Shown here: in pieces, positions 8,426-16,923 of the stretch
How positions within the stretch are numbered: the first letter of the stretch is position 1
Layout: the number at the start of each line of letters is the position of its first letter
Assembly (NCBI GenBank): GCA_028817895.1
Contig: JAPPOQ010000015.1
Location: 124,001 to 188,000, forward strand
DNA length: 64,000 bases
Source of the DNA: Ahrensia sp.
GTDB lineage: Bacteria; Pseudomonadota; Alphaproteobacteria; Rhizobiales; Rhizobiaceae
Direction of reading: 5' to 3'
Notes under the pieces: model-generated
Told to the model about the DNA's origin: nothing
The model's input: the letters and a program-made list of their open reading frames with translations, nothing else
Databases searched by the model: none
Translations under genes and position numbers: made by a program

Positions 8426-10216
8426 ATGGCCAGTCAGAAGAAGAACGACAGGGGCGCGCGCGAGATGACCGGAGCCGCCATGGTGGTTCAGGCGATGATC
8501 GACAATGGGGTGACCGATATTTTCGGCTATCCTGGCGGTGCCGTGCTTCCCATTTATGACGAACTGCATCAGCAGGAATCCGTGCGCCACGTTCTGGTTC
8601 GCCACGAACAGGGTGCGGGCCACGCCGCTGAGGGCTATGCGCGGTCCACGGGCAAGCCGGGCGTCTGCCTCGTCACTTCCGGTCCAGGTGCAACCAACAC
8701 GGTCACGCCGCTGCAGGATGCGCTGATGGATTCAATTCCGTTGGTGTGCATTTCCGGTCAGGTGCCGACGCCGCTTATCGGCACTGATGCGTTTCAGGAA
8801 TGCGACACGGTTGGCATCACGCGGCCTTGCACGAAACACAACTGGCTGGTCAGCAGCGTCGATGAACTGGCGCAAGTGCTGCATGAAGCCTTTCATGTTG
8901 CGACCCATGGTCGGCCTGGGCCGGTTGTGGTGGATGTGCCCAAGGATGTTCAGTTTGCAACTGGCATCTATCTGCCGCCGGAGGCGATCGACCAGTCCGC
9001 TTATGCGCCGCGCGAGCAGGGCGATCAGGCGATGATCGAAGCGGCAATCGAACTGATGGCGTCGGCCAAGAAGCCGGTGATCTATTCCGGTGGTGGGGTG
9101 ATCAATGCCGGGCCGGAAGCCTCGCAATTGCTGCGTGAACTAGTCCAACTCACTGATTTTCCTATCACATCGACGCTGATGGGGCTTGGCGCCTATCCGG
9201 CGAGTGGCGACAATTGGCTCGGCATGTTGGGCATGCATGGCACTTATGAGGCCAATATGACGATGCATGATTGCGACGTCATGGTGTGCATCGGTGCCCG
9301 CTTCGATGACCGCATCACCGGGCGGGTCGATGCCTTTGCACCGGATGCGAAGATCGTCCATGTCGATATCGACCCGTCGCAGATCAACAAGGTTGTTCAC
9401 GCCGATGTCCCGATCATCGGCGATTGCGGCAATGTGTTGGAAGACATGGTGCGGCTGTGGCGTGCCCGTAGCGGCAAGAAGGCAGCCGTTATTTCCGATT
9501 GGTGGGCGCAGATCAAGAAATGGCGGGCGCGTAATTCGCTGGCCTATACGCCGAACAAAGATGTCATCATGCCGCAAATGGCGATTGAGCGGCTCTACCA
9601 TCTCACCAAGGACCGGGACACATACATCACGACCGAGGTTGGCCAGCATCAGATGTGGGCGGCCCAGTTTTACGGGTTCGAGCAGCCCAATCGCTGGATG
9701 ACGTCGGGCGGTTTGGGCACGATGGGGTACGGCCTGCCGGCAGCGCTCGGCGTGCAGATCGCGCATCCAGACGCGCTGGTGATCGACATTGCCGGTGATG
9801 CTTCGATCCAGATGTGCATTCAGGAAATGTCCTGCGCGATCCAGTATGATGCGCCCATCAAGATCATGATCCTGAACAATGAGTATATGGGTATGGTGCG
9901 CCAGTGGCAGCAATTGCTGCATGGCAACCGCCTGTCGCATTCCTACACGGAAGCGATGCCGGATTTCGTCAAGCTGGCGGAGGCCTATGGCGGTCATGGG
10001 GTTCGCTGCACCAAGCCGTCGCAGCTCGATGATGCCATTATGGAAATGATCGAAACGCCTGGGCCGGTGATTTTCGATTGTTGCGTGGTGACGCTCGCCA
10101 ACTGCTTCCCCATGATCCCTTCGGGCAAGGCGCATAATGAAATGCTGCTGCCGGATGAAGCGACAGATGAAGCCGTCGGCAGCGCCATCGACGGTGAAGG
10201 CAAGGCACTCGTTTAA
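8426..10216 (+). CDS. ilvB: Acetolactate synthase, large subunit
   Basis: This thiamine diphosphate enzyme condenses two pyruvates, or pyruvate and 2-ketobutyrate, in the first common step of valine, leucine and isoleucine synthesis. It has 596 residues: an N-terminal TPP pyrimidine-binding domain with the catalytic Glu in RHEQGAGHAAEGYAR, a central FAD-linked domain, and a C-terminal TPP-binding domain with GDASIQM...NN (about residues 455-485). It is controlled by the attenuator just upstream. The regulatory subunit ilvN lies downstream, separated by a transporter gene. Rhizobial annotations often call this ilvI. Confidence 0.97.
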   Translation: MASQKKNDRGAREMTGAAMVVQAMIDNGVTDIFGYPGGAVLPIYDELHQQESVRHVLVRHEQGAGHAAEGYARSTGKPGVCLVTSGPGATNTVTPLQDALMDSIPLVCISGQVPTPLIGTDAFQECDTVGITRPCTKHNWLVSSVDELAQVLHEAFHVATHGRPGPVVVDVPKDVQFATGIYLPPEAIDQSAYAPREQGDQAMIEAAIELMASAKKPVIYSGGGVINAGPEASQLLRELVQLTDFPITSTLMGLGAYPASGDNWLGMLGMHGTYEANMTMHDCDVMVCIGARFDDRITGRVDAFAPDAKIVHVDIDPSQINKVVHADVPIIGDCGNVLEDMVRLWRARSGKKAAVISDWWAQIKKWRARNSLAYTPNKDVIMPQMAIERLYHLTKDRDTYITTEVGQHQMWAAQFYGFEQPNRWMTSGGLGTMGYGLPAALGVQIAHPDALVIDIAGDASIQMCIQEMSCAIQYDAPIKIMILNNEYMGMVRQWQQLLHGNRLSHSYTEAMPDFVKLAEAYGGHGVRCTKPSQLDDAIMEMIETPGPVIFDCCVVTLANCFPMIPSGKAHNEMLLPDEATDEAVGSAIDGEGKALV

Positions 10217-10220
10217 GAGC

Positions 10221-11156
10221 ATGTCTGCATCGGCAAAGTTTGGTGGATCGTCGATCGCATCGGCATCAGCGGCGGACTATGCGTTGCTGGTGATGCTGGC
10301 CGCCATCCTCGGCTCAAACTTCATGATGACCACGGTCACCGTGACGCATCTGCCGCCGATGTTCGTGGTCACGGTGCGTTTGGCAATTGCCGCGAGCATT
10401 CTGTTCGCTATTGCCATGCTGACCGCCAAGCCTTTTCCGCGCGGCGCGGTTTGGGTGCCCATCGCGCTGTCAGCCTTTTTCGGCCACACGCTGCCTTTTG
10501 CCTTGCTGGCATGGGCGCAGCAAACGGTTGACGCTAGCATCGCCTCCATTTTGATGGCGACCATGCCGCTCTTCACGCTGTTTCTGGCGCAGACGCTGAC
10601 CGATGACGAGAAACCCAACCGCTTTGCCGTGATCGGCTTTGCGCTGGCTCTCGTCGGCATCATCGTACTGTTTGGACCGGAGAAGCTGTTCAGCCTGGGA
10701 GATGAAAGCCTGCGCCAATATGCTGTTGCGGGCGCCGCTATGAGCTATGGCGTAAACGCGATCATCACCAAGCAGCTGGTCAGCCTGCCATGGCAGACCA
10801 CCGGCGCTTCATTCATGGGGCTGGCCCTATTGTTTGCGCTGCCATTGCTGCTGGTGGACAGTCTTTCCAATCTCTCTGCGCCGGTAAACGCCTGGGCCGC
10901 TTTGGCCTATACCGGCATCATGCCAACGGCTTTTGGTGCGATCTTGATCGTGGTGGTGGTCCGCCGCGCCGGGGCGTCCTTTCTGAGCCAGATCAACTTT
11001 CTTGTCCCCGTCTTTGGCGCGTTTTTTGCCGTGCTGTTTCTGGGCGAAAGACTGCCGGCCAACGCGCTGATTGCCCTTGTCATCATTCTCGCCGGTGTCG
11101 CCATCGCGCGCCGCCGCACACGACAACCCATCCCGACGACCAATGGAACTCTCTAG
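10221..11156 (+). CDS. EamA/DMT-superfamily transporter between ilvB and ilvN
   Basis: This 311-residue membrane protein has about ten helices arranged as two EamA repeats (around residues 15-145 and 160-300), a pattern of the drug/metabolite transporter superfamily. Members export amino acids, purines or other metabolites; the substrate cannot be read from sequence. It starts at ATG 10221, four bases after ilvB, and ends four bases before ilvN, so it must be co-transcribed with acetolactate synthase. This makes export of a branched-chain amino acid or keto acid an attractive guess. The frame is open upstream into ilvB, but those codons are ilvB sequence. Confidence 0.88.
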   Translation: MSASAKFGGSSIASASAADYALLVMLAAILGSNFMMTTVTVTHLPPMFVVTVRLAIAASILFAIAMLTAKPFPRGAVWVPIALSAFFGHTLPFALLAWAQQTVDASIASILMATMPLFTLFLAQTLTDDEKPNRFAVIGFALALVGIIVLFGPEKLFSLGDESLRQYAVAGAAMSYGVNAIITKQLVSLPWQTTGASFMGLALLFALPLLLVDSLSNLSAPVNAWAALAYTGIMPTAFGAILIVVVVRRAGASFLSQINFLVPVFGAFFAVLFLGERLPANALIALVIILAGVAIARRRTRQPIPTTNGTL

Positions 11157-11160
11157 AACC

Positions 11161-11754
11161 ATGAGCGACACCACAGACAACAAGACCCGCACCATGCCGC
11201 CACCGGCATCGGCCTACTTCATTGCAGAAAATCGCGAGCGCATCGTTCGCCACACATTGTCGGTTCTCGTCGACAATGAATCGGGGGTTCTAGCCCGCGT
11301 GATCGGCCTGTTTTCCGGGCGTGGCTACAATATTGAAAGCCTGACGGTTTCCGAAACCGAGCATGAGCGGCATCTGTCGCGCATCACCATTATTTCTTCG
11401 GGCACGCCCAAGGTTTTGGAGCAAATCAAGCGGCAGCTGGAGCGCATGGTGCCGGTGCACCGCGTGGTTGACCTCACGCTGGTTGCCGAACAACGCGGTC
11501 ATGACAAGGCGCTGGAGCGGGAACTGGCACTGGTCAAGGTTGCCGGCGAAGGCGAAAAGCGGGTGGAGGCGATGCGCTTGGCCGATGCGTTCCGCGCGCA
11601 GGTGATCGACGCCTCCACTGATCATTTCACCTTCGAAATCACGGGCAGAACCTCGAAGATCGAGCAGTTCATCTCCATCATGGCGCCGCTTGGCCTGGTC
11701 GAAGTGTGCCGCACCGGCGTCGCGGCGATGAACCGTGGTTCTCAAGGGATGTGA
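11161..11754 (+). CDS. ilvN: Acetolactate synthase, small regulatory subunit
   Basis: The 197-residue subunit carries an N-terminal ACT domain (HTLSVLVDNESGVLARVIGLF, given here as its key start; residues about 26-100) that binds valine for feedback inhibition. The C-terminal domain (residues 110-190) activates IlvB. I set the start at ATG 11161 (MSDTTDN); ATG 11143 is in frame and would overlap the preceding transporter. The gene is also called ilvH in other species. It closes the ilvB-transporter-ilvN unit. Confidence 0.95.
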   Translation: MSDTTDNKTRTMPPPASAYFIAENRERIVRHTLSVLVDNESGVLARVIGLFSGRGYNIESLTVSETEHERHLSRITIISSGTPKVLEQIKRQLERMVPVHRVVDLTLVAEQRGHDKALERELALVKVAGEGEKRVEAMRLADAFRAQVIDASTDHFTFEITGRTSKIEQFISIMAPLGLVEVCRTGVAAMNRGSQGM

Positions 11755-11779
11755 GAACCGATTCTTAGCTGAGGAGACC

Positions 11780-12376
11780 ATGAGCCTTTCCACCTTCATC
11801 GCATTACTCGGCTTCTCGTTCGTGTCGTCAATTACGCCGGGGCCGAACAACATCATGCTGTTTTCGTCCGGGGTGAATTTTGGCCTGCGCCGCACCTGGC
11901 CGCATGCGATTGGCATTGCCTTTGGCTTTGGAGTTCTACTCGCTGCCGTTGGCTTTGGTTTGGGCGTGGTGCTGACCACCTATCCGGCGCTGTTTCTGAC
12001 TATCAAGATCGCTGGTGGCGTTTACATGCTTTATCTCGCCTGGCGGATTTTCCGTTCCGGTCCGGTGGAGGTGAAGGAAGGCGCGGCGCGCCCCATGACC
12101 TTTCTGGAGGCCGCTTTGTTTCAATGGGTGAACCCAAAGGCGTGGGTCATGGCAATGGTTGCTATGTCAGCCTATACGAGTGAGGGTGATTATGCGACCA
12201 ACGTCGCCATCGTCGTGCTGGCTTTCTGCGTGGTGAACTTTCCCTCCGTCACCGCTTGGGCCAGTTTTGGCAGCCTGATGCGCAGTTTCCTGCAGGACCC
12301 GCTTCGCTTGCGTGTCTTCAATGCAATCATGGCGACGGCCCTTGTCCTCTCTCTCTGGCCATTGCTGAACGCCTGA
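11780..12376 (+). CDS. LysE/RhtB-family amino acid exporter
   Basis: This 198-residue membrane protein has six predicted helices and the LysE-family opening (FVSSITPGPNN, residues 12-22) with the conserved Gly-Pro-Gly-Pro-Asn-type motif. The family exports lysine, threonine, homoserine or other amino acids. The start is ATG 11780 after GAGGAG; the open frame upstream overlaps ilvN. Lying directly behind the ilv genes, it may belong to the same transcript (25-base gap). Its substrate is not known. Confidence 0.9.
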   Translation: MSLSTFIALLGFSFVSSITPGPNNIMLFSSGVNFGLRRTWPHAIGIAFGFGVLLAAVGFGLGVVLTTYPALFLTIKIAGGVYMLYLAWRIFRSGPVEVKEGAARPMTFLEAALFQWVNPKAWVMAMVAMSAYTSEGDYATNVAIVVLAFCVVNFPSVTAWASFGSLMRSFLQDPLRLRVFNAIMATALVLSLWPLLNA

Positions 12377-12480
12377 TTCCGACCTGCTTCAAATTTGGAA
12401 CACCGCAGTGTGACTTTTCTCACAGTCGGTGATTTATCGGTCACATAGCCTATTGATGTCGGGGCGCTTACACTGACAAG

Positions 12481-12646
12481 CCGGGCGTTCCAACGACAAA
12501 GAAAGCAGTTCGTGATCGCCCCTTGTGGACTGCTTAGGCGGCCCGTTTTTCCCAAAAGGAGAGGCGGGTCGTCGCTTTCTGGGGTGTGTGGCCACTGGTG
12601 CCCTTTGTCTATGCAACGCAACGCTTTCCAGCGTCGTTGACGCCGT
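12481..12646 (+). ncRNA. Candidate structured non-coding RNA (rod-like fold)
   Basis: The 309-base gap between the LysE and MoxR genes has no convincing reading frame but folds by eye into a long interrupted rod. GGCGT (12484-12488) pairs with ACGCC (12640-12644), and AACGAC (12492-12497) with GTCGTT (12633-12638). GAAAGC (12501-12506) pairs with GCTTTC (12623-12628), continued by GTT/AAC and CGT/ACG. CGCCCC (12517-12522) pairs with GGGGTG (12581-12586). GGCGGCCCG (12537-12545) pairs with CGGGTCGTC (12565-12573), capped by TTTTCC/GGAGAG. Several pairs are G-U only if the plus strand is transcribed, which sets the strand. The shape recalls 6S RNA, but I do not recognise the sequence. No clear promoter or T-run terminator was seen. 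The rest of the gap (12377-12480, 12647-12685) shows nothing I can name. Confidence 0.45.
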
Positions 12647-12685
12647 ATAGTTTGCAGGAAACCTGACGATCCACGGCTCCCAATC

Positions 12686-13633
12686 ATGTCCAAGACTCTG
12701 CCTTCATCGATTGATGAAACCCTCAGCCTGCTTGAAAAGGCCGACTATGTTGCCGGTCGGGCTTTGGCGACGGTGCTGTTTCTGTCGCTCAAAATGGGGC
12801 GGCCTCTGTTTCTCGAAGGTGAGGCGGGTGTTGGAAAAACTGAGATCGCCAAGGTTCTGGCCGAACAGTTGGATCGTCCGCTGATCAGGCTGCAATGCTA
12901 TGAGGGGCTGGATGTCTCCTCCGCCGTCTATGAGTGGAACTACGCCGCACAGATGGTGGATATCCGCATGCGCGAGGCTTCGGGTGAGACCAACCGCGAC
13001 GCCATGGAGGATGATGTCTTCTCACGTCGCTTTCTGATCAGTCGTCCCATTCTGCAAGCGCTTGAGCAGGTCGATGGCCGTGCGCCGGTATTGCTGATCG
13101 ACGAGTTGGACCGAACCGACGAAGCCTTCGAGGCTTTCTTGTTGGAGGTGCTTTCGGATTTTCAGGTCACGGTGCCTGAACTGGGGACCATCCGGGCGCA
13201 GGAACCGCCCATCGTGATCATCACGACCAATCGCACCCGCGAAATCCATGACGCGCTCAAGCGGCGTTGCCTGTATCACTGGGTCGACTACCCCAGCGCT
13301 GAGCAGGAACTGGATATCGTGCGCCGCAAGCAGCCCGGTGCCAGTGAAACGCTGTCGCGCCAGGTGGTCGATTATGTGCAGGCGCTGCGTCGAAAGGAAT
13401 TGTTCAAGAATCCGGGCATTGCCGAGACGCTGGACTGGGCAACCGCGCTTCTTGAACTCGACAAGATCGCGCTCGATCCGCAAGCTGTTTCCGACACTTT
13501 GGGTGTCCTGCTGAAGTATCAGGACGATATCGCGCAAATTCAGGGCAGCGAAGGGGCAGAGATCCTGCGTCAGGTGGCATCGGAGGCGCGCAGCGAGGGC
13601 GCTTTGGCTGGAGCGGGTTCCCCAAAGGCTTAG
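12686..13633 (+). CDS. MoxR-family AAA+ ATPase (CoxD-like)
   Basis: This 315-residue ATPase has Walker A at GEAGVGKTE (about residues 46-54), Walker B at LLIDELDR and sensor 1 at IITTNRTRE. MoxR ATPases act as chaperones that insert or mature metal centres together with VWA-domain partners; CoxD does this for carbon monoxide dehydrogenase. The VWA gene follows after 2 bases, and the next four genes are molybdenum-hydroxylase maturation factors. A CoxD-like role in maturing a xanthine or CO dehydrogenase-family enzyme therefore fits best. The target enzyme is not encoded in this window. Confidence 0.9.
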   Translation: MSKTLPSSIDETLSLLEKADYVAGRALATVLFLSLKMGRPLFLEGEAGVGKTEIAKVLAEQLDRPLIRLQCYEGLDVSSAVYEWNYAAQMVDIRMREASGETNRDAMEDDVFSRRFLISRPILQALEQVDGRAPVLLIDELDRTDEAFEAFLLEVLSDFQVTVPELGTIRAQEPPIVIITTNRTREIHDALKRRCLYHWVDYPSAEQELDIVRRKQPGASETLSRQVVDYVQALRRKELFKNPGIAETLDWATALLELDKIALDPQAVSDTLGVLLKYQDDIAQIQGSEGAEILRQVASEARSEGALAGAGSPKA

Positions 13634-13635
13634 GC

Positions 13636-14832
13636 ATGATTCAGGAGACCCCATCTCAGGCGACACCGGGCAAACTGCTCGAAAATATCCTGTATTTTGC
13701 CCGCACCCTGCGGGACGCGGGTTTGCGTCTTGGCCCTTCCGCTGTTGTCGACGCTGTTGAAGCGGTGAAGGTTGCGCGGGTCGGTGATCGCGAAGAGCTT
13801 TACTGGACGCTGCACTGCGTTTTGGTGACCCGCAAAGAGGATCACCCGGTCTTCCATCAGGCGTTTCAGCTGTTTTGGCGGTCGCGCGATCTGGTGGAAA
13901 AGATGATCGCCATGTTTTCGCCCATGGCGGACCCGCGCACCGATGAAAAGAAGCCGGAGGCGGCACAGTCCCGCGTTTCCGAAGCTTTGTTTCAGGGCGC
14001 GCCCAATCGCGAACTGCAGGAGCGTCAGGAACTGGAGATTGACGCCTCATTTTCCATGAGCGAGCAGGAAGTTCTCAATTCAAAGGACTTCGCGCAAATG
14101 ACAGCGGCTGAGTTCGCGCTCGCCAAGGCCGAGATCGCGCGCTTGCGTCTGCCGGTTGATATGATCACCACGAGGCGTTTCCGTTCGGCCTCGTCAGGTC
14201 AGTTGATCGATCCTCGCGCGATGCTGCGGAAGTCCATGCCGAGCGGCGGTGATCTGATTTTGCCGCGCTGGCGCGAAAAGCGGCAGGTTCAGCCTCCGCT
14301 CGTCGTCTTGGCGGATATTTCAGGCTCGATGAGCCAGTACAGCCGCATCTTCCTGCATTTTTTGCACGCTTTGTCGGACAAACGACGGCGGGTTCACACA
14401 TTCCTGTTCGGTACGCGGCTCACCAATGTGACCCGTGCCTTGCGCAACAAGGACCCGGATGAGGCGCTGGAGGATGTATCTACCCAAGTTCTCGATTGGG
14501 AGGGCGGGACCCGGATTGGCGAAACACTCAGAAGTTTTAACCGGCTTTGGGGGCGTCGCGTTCTGGGGCAGGGGGCTGTCGTTCTGCTCATCACCGATGG
14601 GCTGGAACGCGCCGAAAGCGAAGACGATTTGGCGCAGTTGGGCGTCGAGATCGAACGCCTTTCAAAATCATCGCGCCGATTGATCTGGCTCAACCCGTTG
14701 TTGCGGTTCGATGGTTTTAAACCCAGAGCAGCGGGTGTGCGCACCATGCTGCCGCATGTCGACGATTTCCGCGCCGTACATTCGCTCGATTCTCTGTCGG
14801 ATCTGTGCGCCGCGCTCGGCAGAGCGGATTGA
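13636..14832 (+). CDS. VWA-domain protein (CoxE-like)
   Basis: This 398-residue protein has an N-terminal region of unknown fold and a C-terminal von Willebrand A domain. The MIDAS metal site DISGSMS begins near residue 225, followed by the TRIGETL (Thr) and LLITDG segments. MoxR/VWA pairs work as an ATPase and adaptor. CoxE of carboxydotrophic bacteria has this size and arrangement and is needed to mature the Cu-Mo centre. It is coupled to the MoxR gene (2-base gap) and followed after 50 bases by xdhC-type genes. Confidence 0.88.
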   Translation: MIQETPSQATPGKLLENILYFARTLRDAGLRLGPSAVVDAVEAVKVARVGDREELYWTLHCVLVTRKEDHPVFHQAFQLFWRSRDLVEKMIAMFSPMADPRTDEKKPEAAQSRVSEALFQGAPNRELQERQELEIDASFSMSEQEVLNSKDFAQMTAAEFALAKAEIARLRLPVDMITTRRFRSASSGQLIDPRAMLRKSMPSGGDLILPRWREKRQVQPPLVVLADISGSMSQYSRIFLHFLHALSDKRRRVHTFLFGTRLTNVTRALRNKDPDEALEDVSTQVLDWEGGTRIGETLRSFNRLWGRRVLGQGAVVLLITDGLERAESEDDLAQLGVEIERLSKSSRRLIWLNPLLRFDGFKPRAAGVRTMLPHVDDFRAVHSLDSLSDLCAALGRAD

Positions 14833-14882
14833 ATTTCGGCACAAAGCAATTAGCTTCTGTGCGAAATTGAGGAGGTCTGCCG

Positions 14883-15218
14883 ATGTCCGCTTCCAACCCG
14901 AGCAGTCACGATGCGCTGTCAGTCGCACAGGACTGGCAAAGTGATGGCCGCAAAATCGCCCTTGCTACGGTGGTGGAGACCTGGGGATCCGCCCCGCGTC
15001 CTGCCGGGTCCCAACTGGTGATCGATGATGAGGGCAATTTTGAAGGTTCGGTCTCCGGAGGCTGTGTTGAGGGGGCTGTCGTTTTCGAAGCAGTCGATGC
15101 GATTGAGAGCGGAGTGCCCAAAATGCTCGAATTTGGTGTCGCGGACGAGACGGCCTGGGAGGTTGGATTGTCCTGCGGCGGGCGCATTCGCATCTATGTC
15201 GAACCGGTTACGGACTAA
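14883..15218 (+). CDS. XdhC-family protein, N-terminal half
   Basis: The 111-residue protein corresponds to the XdhC/CoxI N-terminal domain alone: TWGSAPRPAGSQLVI (residues 32-46), SVSGGCVEGAVV (about 56-67) and GLSCGGRIRIYVE with the conserved Cys pair. XdhC binds molybdenum cofactor, protects it and passes it to xanthine-dehydrogenase-like enzymes. In many bacteria both halves are one protein; here the C-terminal half is the next gene, overlapping by one base (TAATG). A strong GAGGAGG site precedes ATG 14883. Confidence 0.9.
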   Translation: MSASNPSSHDALSVAQDWQSDGRKIALATVVETWGSAPRPAGSQLVIDDEGNFEGSVSGGCVEGAVVFEAVDAIESGVPKMLEFGVADETAWEVGLSCGGRIRIYVEPVTD

Positions 15219-15919
15219 TGCAGGCCACGCTTATCAGCGAGATTAATGAAGCACGGGCAAAAAGACGGCCTGTTGCTGTCGTCACCGGTCTTGGCGATCA
15301 TGCGCAACGTCTGGTCACGGCAGACAACGCTGGCGGCGATCCTCTTGGTGAGGCGATTTCCAACCGGTTTCGGTCTGGCAAATCCGGGATCGTCACCGAT
15401 GAAAACGGCGAGCATTTCATCCAGGTGTATGTACCGCCACCGCGGCTCGTCATCATCGGTGCTGTACACATTTCGCAGGCGCTTGCCCCGATGGCCCGCA
15501 GTTGCAATTTCGACGTAACGGTTATCGATCCGCGAACAGCCTTCGCGACGCCTGAGCGATTTGCCGAAACCAAGCTGATTGCGGATTGGCCCGAAGATGT
15601 TTTGAAAGACGCTCCGCTTGATGCCTATACAGCGCTGGCTGCGCTCACCCATGATCCCAAGATTGACGACATCCCGCTCAAGGCTGCTTTGGAGGCCGGT
15701 TGCTTCTATGTCGGGGCTCTGGGCAGCAGAAAGACGCATGCTAAACGTGCTGCGCGTCTGATGGAAGTCGGAATCACGCAATCGCAAATGGACGGCATCG
15801 ATGCGCCGATCGGCATGGATATCGGCGCCGCCAACCCGGCCGAGATCGCCGTCGCCGTTCTGGCACGGGTGATCGAGGCTTTGCGCAAAGCGCCACTGGA
15901 ACAGGTCGCGGCGGCGTGA
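15218..15919 (+). CDS. XdhC-family protein, C-terminal Rossmann half
   Basis: The 233-residue protein carries the XdhC C-terminal domain, a Rossmann-like fold beginning at PPPRLVIIGAVHISQAL (about residue 72) with TVIDPRTAFATPERF, a conserved Asp/Arg region, and GALGSRKTHAKRA. It pairs with the preceding N-terminal-half gene (ATG overlaps its TAA) and probably forms a two-chain XdhC that loads or sulfurates molybdenum cofactor. It overlaps the next gene by 4 bases (GTGA). The two-gene arrangement appears clean, not a frameshift, because each has its own start context. Confidence 0.9.
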   Translation: MQATLISEINEARAKRRPVAVVTGLGDHAQRLVTADNAGGDPLGEAISNRFRSGKSGIVTDENGEHFIQVYVPPPRLVIIGAVHISQALAPMARSCNFDVTVIDPRTAFATPERFAETKLIADWPEDVLKDAPLDAYTALAALTHDPKIDDIPLKAALEAGCFYVGALGSRKTHAKRAARLMEVGITQSQMDGIDAPIGMDIGAANPAEIAVAVLARVIEALRKAPLEQVAAA

Positions 15920-16923
15920 AATTCGGTGCCGTGCCAGTGTCCGAGGCGGAAGGCGGGCTCCTCGCTCATGCATTGAAACTGCCGGACCGGCGTTACAAAA
16001 AAGGGCATCTCCTATCTGGTGCGGACATTGAGGCAATTGCGTCTTTTGGCGTTGAAACGCTCATCATCGCTCGTTTGGATGAAGGCGATGTAGAGGAAAA
16101 TGAAGCGGCCCGTCAGCTGGCCGCAGCGCTTGAAAGCGAGCATGTCACCGCAGCCAGAGCTTTCACAGGTCGCGTGAATTTCCATGCCCAATCTCCAGGG
16201 GTGTTTCTGGCGGATCGGCAAGCCATCGATGCAATCAATGCCGTCGATCCGGCAATCACGGTGGCCACACTCGCCGATGACAGCTTTGTGGAAGCAGGCC
16301 GGATGGTCGCAACGGTCAAGATCATTCCACTGGCCGTGAACGAAAAGACGCTGGCCCGGGCAGTTGCGTTAGCGGATGCCGACACAGCGATGACTTTGCA
16401 TCCGTCCCGATCAAGGAGCATCGGCCTGGTTCAGACCACTTTGCCGGACACAATCAAACCTTCCGTGTTGGACAAGACGCGCCGCGTGCTCGAGGCGCGT
16501 TTGAAGCCAAGCGGCAACGATGTGTTGGTGGGCGAACATCGCGTCGCGCATGAGAATGAGGCGCTTGCCAACGTCTTGCGAGTGATGGTGGCGGAATGCG
16601 ACCTCATCATCGTATTCGGAGCTTCGGCCATCATTGATGCGGACGATGTCATACCTTCCGCCATTCGTGCGGCGGGCGGAGACGTCGCAACGCTTGGTAT
16701 GCCGGTTGACCCCGGTAATTTGCTGTTGACCGGGCAGATTGGCGCGACGCAAATCATTGGCGCGCCCGGTTGTGCCAGAAGCCCCGCTGAAAACGGGTTC
16801 GACTGGGTCTTGCAGCGCCTGTTGTCCGATTTGCCGGTGGGTATCGACTACGTCTCCAGGCTCGGGGTCGGAGGGCTGTTGATGGAAATTCACGAACGTC
16901 CTCAACCGAGAGAACCGCAATGA
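15916..16923 (+). CDS. Molybdopterin-binding domain protein
   Basis: This 335-residue protein starts at GTG 15916. The C-terminal half has a MoaB/MogA/MoeA-type molybdopterin-binding fold (LIIVFGASAIIDADDVIPSA and a downstream Gly/Pro-rich loop, LGMPVDPGNLLL). The N-terminal half resembles the region that precedes it in related MobA-fusion proteins. It sits between XdhC and a MobA-like cytidylyltransferase with 4-base overlaps on both sides. This fits a role in making or handing over the cytosine-dinucleotide form of the cofactor used by xanthine/CO dehydrogenase-type enzymes. In some genomes this and the next gene are fused. Confidence 0.82.
   Translation: MKFGAVPVSEAEGGLLAHALKLPDRRYKKGHLLSGADIEAIASFGVETLIIARLDEGDVEENEAARQLAAALESEHVTAARAFTGRVNFHAQSPGVFLADRQAIDAINAVDPAITVATLADDSFVEAGRMVATVKIIPLAVNEKTLARAVALADADTAMTLHPSRSRSIGLVQTTLPDTIKPSVLDKTRRVLEARLKPSGNDVLVGEHRVAHENEALANVLRVMVAECDLIIVFGASAIIDADDVIPSAIRAAGGDVATLGMPVDPGNLLLTGQIGATQIIGAPGCARSPAENGFDWVLQRLLSDLPVGIDYVSRLGVGGLLMEIHERPQPREPQ

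Noticed and set aside
9140-10222. 360-codon open frame opposite ilvB
   Set aside because: It is antisense to a conserved enzyme and is rich in His/Arg/Ile typical of shadow frames in GC-rich DNA.
12190-12693. 167-codon minus-strand frame in the gap before the MoxR gene
   Set aside because: It overlaps the real LysE gene, has no recognisable motif or ribosome site, and covers the RNA-like fold that explains the region better.
13022-14050. 342-codon minus-strand frame crossing the MoxR and VWA genes
   Set aside because: It spans two real genes on the other strand and shows low-complexity shadow composition.
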